The position numbers and the translations under genes are program-made. From NCBI GenBank assembly GCA_947846985.1, contig CANTUZ010000001.1, positions 40,014,727 through 40,078,726 of the forward strand: DNA of 64,000 nt, in the 5' to 3' direction. The DNA is from Fratercula arctica. Taxonomy: Eukaryota; Chordata; Aves; Charadriiformes; Alcidae. A model generated the notes under the pieces. That model made no database searches and was not told where the DNA came from. It saw only the letters and a list, made by a program, of their open reading frames with translations. This document shows, in pieces, positions 24,301 to 34,448 of this stretch (the stretch's first letter is position 1; the number at the start of each line of letters is the position of its first letter).

Positions 24301-27300
24301 ACAGCGAGGCAAAACTATGGTAGGCATGCAGAATTTGAATAAGTCATGAAATACTGCTTTTTAAAATGAATGGTATAAAATAAACTGTAAAAAAATGTTA
24401 AATTTCTCAGGTTATACATTCCACTCTATTAAGAGTAAGGGCAATACAAGCATATATCTTATGTACTTTTTACTATGTCAGTAAGAGCACAATGAATTAA
24501 TACCACTATAGAATAAATTTTAATATAGCTTACAGCAAAACAAGACAGAGGTTGTTACAAAGAGAAAAGAACACAATTGATTCTGTATATTGCACTTGAA
24601 AGATATATTTGAAAGATTTACTTCTCAGAAAAACATTCTTCCATAGCTGCCTCTGTTTGATGAAATGGCTATTTTAACTTATTATGAAGATTCTTGTATC
24701 AAAGATTCTTCTGTCTCCTTTGCCATTTTCCAGCCTATCAATCTCAAACTATGGTTCGAGATTATTAAAGTTTATTTGTCTGTTTCTATCATACAGAAAA
24801 CTGCAGTGGCATAGTACGGAACCGCAGGCACACATGCTGTTCATAGGTAAAATACATTTGTTCCAACATGTTTTAGAAAAAAAAAAAAAAAACAAACAAA
24901 AAAACAACAACAAACCAAAGCCAACATATGTAAAGGAGTAAATTGTTTAATGGAAAAATTCATTTTAGAGTGTAAGGTTGAGTTTGAACTGAAGTCTCAA
25001 GTTGTATGATAGATTTGTGCATTAAACTCAATTTAAAGACACATAATGGTTAACTTATGAGTCATTGTATAGAACTGTTGGGTGCTGGTGTTTGTTTTTT
25101 TTTTTTTTTCCAAATGTCATTAACATTTTATTATTCAAAAAAATCAATGTATTTTGAATGAGAGGCTGGAAGTATGCCTGCAGTGTGAGATTTTGTATTT
25201 CTCTAATTCTAAAGGAGTAATTTTTCAATTGTTCGTGTAATTTTATCTGCATCTTAGAACAAACAAAAATTAATTTTACTTCTCCCTTTCCTATTTTTAA
25301 TTCCTAATTTAGGTGGCAGAGACACATGGACTACCTAAATAATGCTTTGCTGTTAACTTTACTTAATATGCCAAATCAGTTTAATTACAGTTTCTATAAA
25401 TAATCTATGCAAAATACTTCCCTGAACAGAATGCACTTTTCCTTCTGTATGTGGCACATTTTAATACTTAAAAGCATTACAACAGATGTTAGGTGCCTCC
25501 TAAACTTGTTTTCAGTTTTCTTTTATTTATATGTTAATGAGAATTTAATTACTTCATGAATACTTAAACAACCTGAGGGTGCCTGATATCATTAGCTTGA
25601 ACATGACAAGCACCTCAAGTGACCACATGGGAAGACTGAAATTGCTTTTAGTTCACTTGAAGACAGAAAGATGAATTCATTTCACCCCCTGCTATGTTCT
25701 ACCTGATGCACAAAACTGAAGAAGCAGTGGGCACTGATTCAGTCTCACTTTAGTGTGACCGAAAGTATCTGAGGAAGGAACATACACCAAAGTGCATAAA
25801 TGGTTCCTTTTTCAATTCGTTTCACCGTCCTTTAATAAACAATCTGGCAATGTTTTTTTACTGTGTCTTATTTCTTCTTAATAGTTTTTTAAGGCAAAAT
25901 TGCTTTCTGTCATGTCAATTTCCTTGTTCAAAGCTTGCAAAATTATGCAGAACTTAGACATGCCCTACAGTGATCAAATTATCCGGGATGAAAAAAAAAA
26001 AAAAAAAAAAAAAAAACCCAAAAAAAAGATGGAAAATGCTTAACTATGTCTATCAGGACACTTGTAATAAAAGAATTATTTGTGGGTGCTGAAAGTACTA
26101 GAGTGGGGCTGACTCTGACCTACGGAAATAATCAAGGAAAAGAACTAAGAAACTGATATTCATGGACTAGGGTAATTAACAGTATCTCTGTCTTCTTCAT
26201 ACTATATTTGTGGTTAAACAGTGAATTTTCTATTGGATAGTATATATGAAGAAAATAATGTTTCTGAAGTATGTAGGACACCGCTCTTACCTTATTCATA
26301 TGGTCCTCTTTCTCATGATACACACAAGAAAAGATAATGGTAATAGCATGAACACTAAAAGGAAAAATGATAATCACAACACCACCCCCCCACCCCCCTT
26401 TCTTTTCAGGGAGACATTTGCCCAGTCTGTGTAATCATTTTTGGAGAGACATGATTTCATTTTAATTCAGATCCTGCAGATACTCTCTCTTCAATAAATT
26501 CTGCTTCTATAAATGTTCCAAAGAAAAGTATGTCTTAAGTAATGTAGGCACTTTCAACATATATGATATGATGTAGTTTAATATCTCACAAGAAAAAACT
26601 TGTTCATTTATTCTTTGGGTATCACATACCCATTTACACTCAGTGTTAAAGAAGTCTAAACAGTAGTTCAGATAAGCACGACAACAAAGTTGTGAAAAAA
26701 ATAATATTCAAGTTCCTTCATTGAAATCTTTGCCTAATCTATTATCTCTCATGGCTGGGTAGGAAATGGGGAATTACAGAGCTGTTGAGCAAAAAAGGTC
26801 AACCAACAGTGAGGTGAAAGGGATGGACCTCAAACACACTGTATAAAGAATGATGATTTAACAAATAGAAGAATGCAATATTTTCCAAAAGTTAAACTCT
26901 TGCCCTGAGGAGGTTATATTTTTAAGGGTAGCATTCAAGCAGCAGGTTTGTCTCTGACCTATCTAGTTTTATAAGAATAATATCTCTTTTAATTCCAATG
27001 CCTGAAAAAAAAATTACAGTATATTACACACAGAAATGATTTATTTGATCCTCAGACATGTCCAAGATAAAGTTGTTTAAGCTTTTGTTTCCATTTCCTA
27101 TTTTTTTCATTATATTGGATGTCTGTTGCACAGGCATTGCAATCACTTGTCCACCTACCAAAGAAACTTCTTGTTAGCTAGGTCCATTAGATGAAAGTCT
27201 GTGTTCATTTTATGTGTTTGAAGGTGTTTATGGGTGTGCTTATGTGTGCTTATCGGTGCTGATGGAGAAGCAGTTACTGAAAAAGAGCAAGCTGAAGAGA

Positions 27301-27309
27301 AAAAACAAT
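21311..27309. other. Six kb of AT-rich unique sequence, no gene seen
   Basis: No CR1, LTR or exon recognised. It has T/A runs at 21,417-21,436, 24,877-24,893, 25,098-25,110 and 25,991-26,016, and a C-rich patch CACCCCCCCACCCCCC near 26,383-26,398. Frames are all under 100 codons. Confidence 0.55.
25991..26016 (+). repeat. Poly(A) run, 26 bp
   Basis: Uninterrupted A26 followed by CCC and a further A7. There is no adjacent element whose 3' tail it would be. Confidence 0.9.
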
Positions 27310-28117
27310 ATGTGCTGAGGGGTAATGTGTGAAAGTCTCCCAGGAACTGATTAGCTCCAGAAACTGGCAGTCCTTTTCAAACTTCAAGAACTGACAAATT
27401 CAGAACACCAATAAGCAGCTGAATGTGTCCAAGGCTACCAGCATACATTCATCTCAACAAAAAGTTCTGTAGCTTTGACCACATCCGAGAGGCAGTGGCT
27501 GCTATGTGTACACAGAGAATACAGTTTCTATATACATGCCTGATAAAACATAGGACCCACAGAGGGACTTTCCAACCACTTATCAAGACACCAGTGGCAC
27601 ATCAGTGTGATCCTTGGCACCTGAGCAAACCGCTGGGGTTGGCCTCTCCACTAATGTTCCAGACATTACTACAACTGAGTGTGTGTCTGAATTGTGTGAC
27701 GGAGTAGTTGGATATACTGTGTTAATAGTTATTGTTATAAATAACAGCAGCTTGATAAACTTTATAGCAGTTTAATTAATAAAAGATATTTTAATAAACA
27801 CTGATTGTGATCTGTGTCTTCACTATGCGACCTTCAGACTTGCAAATCCTTTTGTGCCGAATTGTCAGGGAGCAGCAACAGAGGGCTGCTCCAGAAGGGA
27901 CAGAGAGCCAGGAGTCAAGGGTGACAGGGAAGGCAGAGCCCTCAGTTACAAGGACACAGATCCACAGCACCTGAACAAGAGTAGCAGAGCAGCTCTGGTG
28001 CTGGTAACGAGGGTCAGCCAGCAGCTGGCAACCGGCTGTCAGGCCGATTTGTACCAGGTCTAAGGTATTTGTAAGGATCCCTGTAAGGATCTAAGTCAGC
28101 GAGATACAGGGCCAAGC
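27310..28117 (+). mobile_element. Candidate LTR plus leader of an endogenous retrovirus
   Basis: Plus-strand signals are in LTR order: TATAAAT at 27,736-27,742, AATAAA at 27,793-27,798, then a U5-like stretch to about 27,862. Then comes TGTCAGG (27,863-27,869), a 7-base match to the core of a leucine-tRNA primer-binding site as used by ERVL elements. About 240 bp of GC-rich, leader-like sequence follows. It stops abruptly where the minus-strand CR1 begins. I am not sure of the left edge and found no TG start. The open frames here have no retroviral domain. It may be a retroviral 5' end cut by rearrangement. Confidence 0.4.
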
Positions 28118-29206
28118 ACCAAGCACCCCCAGGTCCTTTTCTGCCAGGCAGCTCTCCAGCCACACTTCCCCAAGCCTGTAGCGATGCATGGGGTTGTTGT
28201 GACCCAAGTGCAGGATCCAGCACTTGTCCTTGTTGAAGCACATTCCATTACCGTTGGCCCATCGGTCCAATCTATCCAAGTCTTTCTGTAGAGCCTCCCT
28301 ATCTTCATGTAGATCAACACTCCCGCTTAACTTGGTGTCATCTGCAAACTTACTGATGATACACTCTATGTCCTTATCAAGGTCATCAATAAAGATGTTA
28401 AACAGAAATGGTCCCAACCCCGAGCCCTGAGGGACACCACTTGTGACCGGCCGCCAGCTGGATCTAACTCTATTGACCACCACTCTTTGGGACCGTCCGT
28501 CCAGCCAGTGCTTGATCCAGCAGATTGTATACTCATCCAGGCCATGAGCAGCCAGTTTTTTCATGAAAATTCTATGGGGGACAGCATCAAATACTTTTCG
28601 AAAATCTAGGTAGGCAATGTCCACAGCCTTTCCCTCATCCAATAATCGGGTCATCTTGTCATAGAAGGAGATCAGGTTCGTCAGGCAGGACCTGCTTTTC
28701 ATAAACCCATGCTGACTAGGCCTGATCCCCTGCTTGTCCGTTATATGACTTGTAATGGCACTCAAGATGATCTGCTCCATGACATTCCCTGCTACCGAGG
28801 TCAGACTGACAGGTCTATAGTTTCCTGGATCCTCCTTTCTGCCTTTCTTGTAGATAGGTGCTACATTTGCTACCCTCCAGTCCATTAGGACCTCCCCGGT
28901 TAGCCAGGACTTCAGGTAGATAATGGAAAGTGGCTTGGCGAGCATGTCTGCCAAGTCTTTCAGCACTCTTGGGTGTAACCCATCTGGTCCCATAGACTTG
29001 TGCGCATCCAAGCGGTGTAGCAGGTCACTGATCACTTCCTCTTTAATTGTGATGATCTCGTTCAGCTTCCCCTCCCTATCTCCTAGCTCATGAGGCTGGG
29101 TGCCCAGGGAACAGCTAGTTCCACTGCTAAAGACTGAGGCAAAGTAGGCATTGAGCACCTCAGCCTTTTCCTCATCCTTTGTGACTATGTTTCCCTCTGC
29201 ATCCAA
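28091..29206 (-). pseudogene. CR1 ORF2 reverse transcriptase domain
   Basis: The product would copy CR1 RNA into DNA at the nicked target. The 371-codon frame carries the ordered LINE RT motifs: PDGLHPRVL (74-82), NYRPVSL (129-135), YLDF with the first catalytic Asp (199-202), SGVPQGS (256-262), the FADD box with the catalytic Asp pair (287-290), and EKDLGVL (356-362). Residues after about 362 are not CR1. The same frame stays open further upstream to roughly 29,455 without an ATG, covering the endonuclease-RT linker (about 1.3 kb uninterrupted). The first methionine is therefore arbitrary, not a true start. Catalytic residues look intact, but the domain cannot be functional in retrotransposition: the frame is disconnected from the endonuclease and lacks the C-terminus and 3' tail. 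Confidence 0.9.
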
Positions 29207-30140
29207 TAAGGGAGGGAGATTTTCCCTAATCCTCCTTTTGTTGTTAATGAATTTATAGAAACATTTTTTGTTATCCTTAACAGCTGTAGCTAGGTTGAGC
29301 TCTAGCTGCGCTTTGGCTCTCCTAATTTTCTCCCTGCATAGCTTTGCTATATCCTTATAGTCTTCACGAGAGACCTGCCCCCTCTTCCAAAGGTCATAGA
29401 CTCTCCTTTTGTTCTTGAGGTCCAGCCAAAGGTCCCTACTTAGCCAGGCCGGTCTCCTTCCCCGCCTACTTGTTTTTTTGGCACACGGGGACAGCCTTCT
29501 CCCGTGCCTTTAAGACTTCTCTCTTGAAGTATGTCCAGCCTTCCTGGGCTCCTGGGCTCCTATATCCTTCTTCCATCCTCCCAAGGGATTTTGTCCAGCA
29601 GTCTTCTGAACAGGTCAAAGTTTGCCCTCCGGAAGTCTAAGGCGGCAGTTTTACTAACCCCTCTCCTTGTTTCTCCAAGAATCAGAAATTCGATCATCTC
29701 ATGATCACTGTGCCTTAGACGACCACCAACCTTTACTTCCCCCACAAGTTCTTCCGTGTTCACAAGAAGCAGGTCCAGGAGGTTACCTTCCCTGATCGGC
29801 TCACTTACCAGCTGTGTGAGGAAGTTATCTTCCACACATTCCAGGAACCTCCTGGATTGTTCCTTCTCTGCTGTGTTGTATTCCCAGCAGATATCTGGGA
29901 GGTTAAAGTCCCCCACAAGAGCAACGGCAAGTGACTGCGAGATTTCCCCCAGCTGCTTATAGCAAACTTCATCTGCCTCACTTCTTTGGTTGGGAGGTCT
30001 ATAGCAGATTCCCACAGCAATATCAGCTTTATTGGCCCTTAACTTAATCCAAACATTCTCAACCCCATCATCACTATACTTGATTTCTGAGCTCCACTCT
30101 GTTCAAATATAGGCTTCCCTGAAGAAGATTGTGATCGTAA
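28118..30140 (-). mobile_element. CR1 LINE (minus), long copy lacking its 3' end
   Basis: About 2 kb of CR1 ORF2 runs right to left: endonuclease (30,140 to about 29,560), linker, reverse transcriptase, and the start of the C-terminal region up to the EKDLGVL motif, where homology stops at about 28,118. The final ~0.7 kb (ORF2 C-terminus, 3' UTR, TATGATTC tail) is absent, which is unusual because CR1 copies normally keep the 3' end and lose the 5' end. The 5' end is truncated within the endonuclease. The preserved frames make this one of the less decayed copies. LTR-like sequence lies directly left of the break. Confidence 0.9.
29560..30015 (-). pseudogene. CR1 ORF2 endonuclease domain, C-terminal part
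   Basis: This is an AP-like (exonuclease-endonuclease-phosphatase) LINE endonuclease that would nick target DNA. The 151-codon frame begins at the VGICYRPPNQ block and holds GDFNLPD (35-41, metal/phosphate-site block) and SDHEMIEF (103-110, catalytic SDH block), then LDFRRANFDLFRRLL. Homology continues upstream, in the same frame, for about 20 more codons (GVENVWIKL block) to a stop near 30,100. The frame then ends shortly after KIPWED because of a frameshift near 29,570; a second frame disruption lies near 29,460 before the RT frame starts. The N-terminal half of the domain is missing. Confidence 0.85.
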
Positions 30141-31479
30141 CATGTGCCTATTGGTCCTGGGTTTTCTTCTGTGATAGGACGTAAAGATGGGGGTGAGATG
30201 GGGTGGAGTGAACAGGATGTGTGTGTGTGTGTGTGTGTGAAGCTGTCGAGTACCATTGGTCTCATCTATTTAGCTTTCAAGTTAACTTCTGGATCCTGCT
30301 TTCCTGATCAAGCACATTTCATAGATACTAGTTCAAGGCTGACTAGTTTTTTTTTTTCCCCACAATAAAATGTTGCTGCATTTCTGGGAACAGTTTACTT
30401 CAAGTATGCAGTATAGGCAGGGCTGTATAAGGACTGGTTCCTTCCAGCCTATGTAGTCACCCAGCACTGTACTGGCTATGTCAAATACATATGCTCTAGC
30501 AGTATATGCAGAAACAAAAGCCACAGCCTCACATAAAATAAGGGTTTATTTTTTTAGTATATCAGAGAACTCACTTAAATTTCTGTGTCACAGGGACATG
30601 GTCATTCTATAGTTTGTAAGAACTATAAGCAGTGTGAAGATTAGCACCACTGCACCACTTGTCTGGGGGAAAAGGGATCACTCTCAGAAGCACAAATGTA
30701 GTCAGTGTTACCAAAACTTTGAATCATGCCTTTGTTTTGACAGAGCAGAAGAGGTGATAAATGTAAAGTATCTTTCGGAAGTAGGACAGAAATTTGGTCC
30801 TCCTAACCAAAGAACTTTACATCTTTAAATGAAAATTTAAGATAGACAGACCAAGGAGAAAAAAATCTGCAAATATGAATATTATTTTACTATATTTACA
30901 GAATAACAGAGAATTTTTCATCAAACCAGAAACAATATGTATAAAAATCTCTCATCACCTCTACTTACTGTGCAACATGCAGTTATCCAAGAGGAACTGT
31001 TTTTCTGATTCCCACTCAGGTTGGGTATTTAGAAGAGATTTGAAACTTCAAAGTCGGGTCCTTTTAAGGCACAAAAATATAACACTACAGGCAAAATTAT
31101 GTTGATGGTGTTTGTTTGATCAAATGCTAATCAACCAGAATCCTCTAATAATCAATAAGGATAAATAAGCACTTGAGGACAACAGAGCTGCCAAAATAGA
31201 GGTTACTAGAGTCATTTAGAGATCCCAGCATTTCCCAGCTGTCCTCAGACTTCACTTCTGAAGCACTTGGGTCTCCCATATGTTCCATATGCTATTTTAA
31301 TAATACGTAACCCTATCTAGATGTCATTGATACCACAGGATATTTCAAATGGCTCTAAGCACATCTGTTTGGGCAGCTACAAAAGATCAAGATGCCTATA
31401 AACGTCTGTATTTAAACCACTGAATCATATGATTGCACCCTAAATGGTGTCAGTTCACACTCAGTGAGGTGGCCAGTCA
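30141..31479. other. Unique sequence, no gene seen
   Basis: Contains a (TG)n tract at 30,218-30,239. No exon or repeat family recognised. Confidence 0.5.
30218..30239 (+). repeat. (TG)11 dinucleotide repeat
   Basis: Eleven uninterrupted TG units. Confidence 0.95.
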
Positions 31480-31970
31480 ACTGAGGGAATATTTTTTGTT
31501 CAGTCACTAGTCAGGCCTTTGAAGAGGCAGATGAGGTAACTCTTACAGAAACAGTGTCTTTATTATCAAAAACTCCAAGGTACATCAGATCACGCCATGC
31601 TTACTAGGAAGAAGGAAGGATATGACTGAGTGACATTTGTCCAGATCTGTGTGTTGCTGTAGAGGAGTCCCAGTACTGATCTTTGGTGAGATTAAGTTGG
31701 AACTCTCTTTTATACTGTTTTCTTCTCTCCTCTCCCCTACCTCAGTCACTCTTTATAAAAATTCCTACGTGCTATGCAGAAGTGATTTCACTTTCCATTC
31801 ATTCCCTCTTGCTTTCTTGTGACCTTCAGAACTATTTGTTTCCATTACTACTAAACTAGGTTAACTGTCTAAATAAATTAAATAGTTATTTAAATATACT
31901 ATATTAATTGTTTATATCTTCATTTTGGAAGTCAGTATAGCTGGCAGTAGGGACTGTTCAGGGATATCCA
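31480..31970 (-). mobile_element. Candidate LTR (minus)
   Basis: On the minus strand a TATAAAA box (31,708-31,714) lies about 145 bp upstream of an AATAAA hexamer (31,559-31,564), spacing that fits an LTR promoter and polyA site. The intervening sequence is GC-richer than the flanks. I could not place TG...CA ends or a target duplication, and the family is not recognised. Chance co-occurrence in AT-rich DNA cannot be excluded. Confidence 0.35.
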
Positions 31971-32321
31971 GGATAAGACCAAAAAAAAATTAAGATGTGT
32001 ATCAGAGCCATTCAATGCAGAGGATCTATTTGCACTTAGTAGAGTGAAATGGACACTGCTAGAGGAGAATTCATCTTTACCTAAAGTGAACATCTAAAAT
32101 AGGTCAGAAGAATCACACCCTAAATGTGACCTTTCTGATGATAAGGGAGCGTAGGAAATCTAGCTCAGATACATATGTCTGTATTGTAGACATATAAAGT
32201 TAGATGAAATATATCTTATCTCTAGAGCTAGAAATATTAGTTACTACAAAGGGCAAGACTGCTCAGAATCATATCCTCTGTAGCCTGACAAGTAAAAAAG
32301 ACCTATATCTCCTTTGTGTTC
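31971..32321. other. Unique sequence, no gene seen
   Basis: Nothing recognised in about 350 bp before the (AAGAG)n array. Confidence 0.5.
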
Positions 32322-32464
32322 AAGAGAAGAGAGAGAAGAGAAGAGAAGAGAAGAGAAGAGAAGAGAAGAGAAGAGAAGAGAAGAGAAGAGAAGAGAAGAG
32401 AAGAGAAGAGAAGAGAAGAGAAGAGAAGAGAAGAGAAGAGAAGAGAAGAGAAGAGAAGAGAAGA
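32322..32464 (+). repeat. (AAGAG)n homopurine microsatellite, 143 bp
   Basis: About 28 AAGAG units; only the first few show a GAGAG irregularity. The strand is pure purine. The array sits exactly where the 3' tail of the adjacent minus-strand CR1 should be. Frames through it on both strands are artefacts. Confidence 0.97.
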
Positions 32465-32533
32465 TGTCCAGCTGGAAGGGACCTACATTGATCATCTCGT
32501 CCCACTGCCTGGCCACTTCAGGCCGACCAAAAG

Positions 32534-32878
32534 CTAAAGCATGTTATTAAGGGCATTGTCCAAATGCCTCTTAAACACTGACAGACATGGGGCATCAACC
32601 ACCTCTCTAGGAAACCTGTTCCCGTGTTTGACCATCCTGTCCATAAAGAAATGTTTCCCAATGTCTAGTCTGAACCTCTTCTGATGCAGCTTTGAGCAGT
32701 TCTTACGCATCCTATCACTGGATACCAGGAAGAAGAGATCAGCATATCCTTCTCTGCTTCGTCTCCTCAGGAAGCTGTAGAGAGCAATGAGGTTATGCCT
32801 CAGCCTCTTTCCCTCCAAGGTAGACAAGCACAAAGTCCTTATCCGCTCCTCATAGGACATTCCTTCCGGCCCTTTCAC
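32534..32878 (-). pseudogene. CR1 ORF2 C-terminal region
   Basis: The 114-codon frame carries the conserved C-terminal blocks of an older CR1 subfamily: SYEERIRTL, LRHNLIALYSFL, RFRLDIGKHFF and GNRFPREVVDAP, ending near the true ORF2 stop (FKRHLDNALNNML). This region's role in CR1 is unclear (it follows RT and contacts the 3' end in related LINEs). Here it is detached from RT by the internal deletion. Confidence 0.8.
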
Positions 32879-33037
32879 CAGCTTTGTTGCCCTCCTCTGG
32901 ATGCATTAGGGTACCTTCACATCATTCTTAAATCGTGGGGCCCAGAACTGCACACAGTACTCGAGGCCACATCAATGTTAAATATAGCTGGATAATTACC
33001 TCTTTTGACTGGCTGTTTATACCATGTTTGATCCACC

Positions 33038-33436
33038 CTAGGATGCAGTTTGCCTTCTTGGTCTGCCCTGTCTATCCCTGGTGAACAGCCTGTAGCCCTC
33101 CATCCCAGCACCCCAACGGTGGGACTCATTCCACCAAGCCCTATTAATACCAATGATATCGTAGCTCTGGGAGCTGACCAATGCATCCAGTTCATCCTGT
33201 TTGTTTCTCATACTGCGTGTGCTGGTGTACAAACATTTTGGATAAGGTCCTGAGCCCTCCATGCTCCCAGGAGCAGTGTAAATGTTCCCATTAGCATTGC
33301 CATCCTCAGGCGATGCCATGCTAACCCTTGGGTTGCCTTCAGCTCTCCTAATGATATCCCCTTCCCCCATCAATCCTAGTTTAAAACCATCTAAATCAGT
33401 CCTGATGACCTTTGAGCAAAGAAGCATTCCCCCCAT
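33038..33436 (-). pseudogene. CR1 endonuclease N-terminus after the ORF1/ORF2 junction
   Basis: The frame contains KCLYTSTRSMRNKQDEL, SYDIIGI and AWWNESH blocks, the start of the CR1 AP-like endonuclease (the usual ISETWWNESHDW motif reads INRAWWNESHRW, so the catalytic Glu of SET is replaced). It then runs through GYRLFTRDRQGR into the deletion junction. Upstream residues are the inter-ORF region. Not functional. Confidence 0.75.
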
Positions 33437-33439
33437 CGG

Positions 33440-33795
33440 GACAGGTAGATCCTGTGAGGTCCCAGCCTAACTTCTATCTTGAAGACTCTTTCATGATTAT
33501 AAAACCCTAAATTCTGGTGGAGGCACCAGTCTTAGAGCCAGTCATTAGTATGCTGGACTTGCCTTTTTCTTCCAAAGTCTTTCACAGCTACTGGGAGGAC
33601 TGAGGAATACGTTGTCTGTGCTCCCGAATCCTTTTGCATTCTTCCCAGGGCCCTGAAATATCTTTTGACTGTCCTTGGACTTCTTGTGGCAACATCATTG
33701 ACACCCATGAGAAAGAGTAGGAGTGGGTAATAATCTGAAGGCTGTACTGACCTGATCAGGTACCCCTAATTCAGATAAAGTGGCCTGGTTCCTTG
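33440..33795 (-). pseudogene. CR1 ORF1 C-terminal half, SGNH-esterase-like domain
   Basis: CR1 ORF1 proteins contain an esterase of the SGNH family. On the minus strand I read SDYYPLLLFLMGVNDVATR (with the GxND block III), VKRYFRALGRM, YSSVLPVA, a stop, DWCLHQNLGFYNHE, and GPHRIYLSRWGE. The last corresponds to the usual PDGIHLS block V; Asp and His of the catalytic pair are changed to His and Tyr. There is at least one in-frame stop. This is a dead ORF1 remnant whose 5' half is absent. Confidence 0.7.
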
Positions 33796-34408
33796 TTAGT
33801 TAACTTACAAAGCAGGTGAAGTAACAGCAGTACTTTATTCACTATGTTTTAAGTATGCTAACATGACATGGTATTTTATATATATAATCACATTATTAAT
33901 ATTTCATAGTAATATTTCTCTGCTTGGGGCTATGACACTTCATACTCTATGAAGTTCCAAGATGAAATCCTAATGTCTTTGAACTCAACTGAAAAAACTA
34001 TTGATTTTGCAAGGTTTAGGATGACACATGAATTCAATTGAAGTAATGTCCTGCACAAATCCAAATTACCATGATTTCAAAAAAATTAGCACTCAGTTTT
34101 AAAATTTGTGTATCTGATCTATTGTTCCAAAATACTACCTTCTGTTGCAACACTGGTCTTGTACCTGCGTGTTTAATATAAGAACAGAAAACTTTATAGT
34201 ATCATTTATATTACTTGTGCAGCTGGGGGAGGGGTTTGTGGCAGTGGAAATAAATTCATAACATAACATTTAAGATTAATTAAAATGCCTAACTTCAAAA
34301 ATTAGGGGTTTTGATCACTTGGTTTCTGCTAAAATTAAAATGTCATAAAAGTCTGAAATTCTTTCCTGTAAGTTTATGGCCGCTAAGATAGAAAATCATC
34401 TCTCTCTC

Positions 34409-34448
34409 AATTTTATTCAGTCTCCATGAATTTTATTCAGTCTCCATT
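34409..34448 (+). repeat. 20-bp tandem duplication
   Basis: AATTTTATTCAGTCTCCAT occurs twice in direct succession with a single end mismatch (G vs T at position 20). Confidence 0.9.

Larger units (their letters stand above)
32465..33795 (-). mobile_element. Internally deleted CR1 LINE (minus)
   Basis: From left to right this runs backwards through the CR1 3' UTR (CCAGCTGGAAGGGACC block), the ORF2 C-terminus (32,465 to about 33,055), the N-terminus of the endonuclease (about 33,060-33,240) and the last part of ORF1 (about 33,440-33,795). The rest of the endonuclease, the linker and the whole RT core are missing: the endonuclease block GYRLFTRDRQGR is joined to the C-terminal block ANCILGWIKHG at about 33,055-33,065. 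A full element would have roughly 2 kb between these points. The left end abuts the (AAGAG)n array. Confidence 0.85.

Noticed and set aside
32204..32550. Open frames of REEKR and SLLFS repeats on both strands
   Set aside because: They are the (AAGAG)n array translated in several phases. There is no start context or non-repeat domain.
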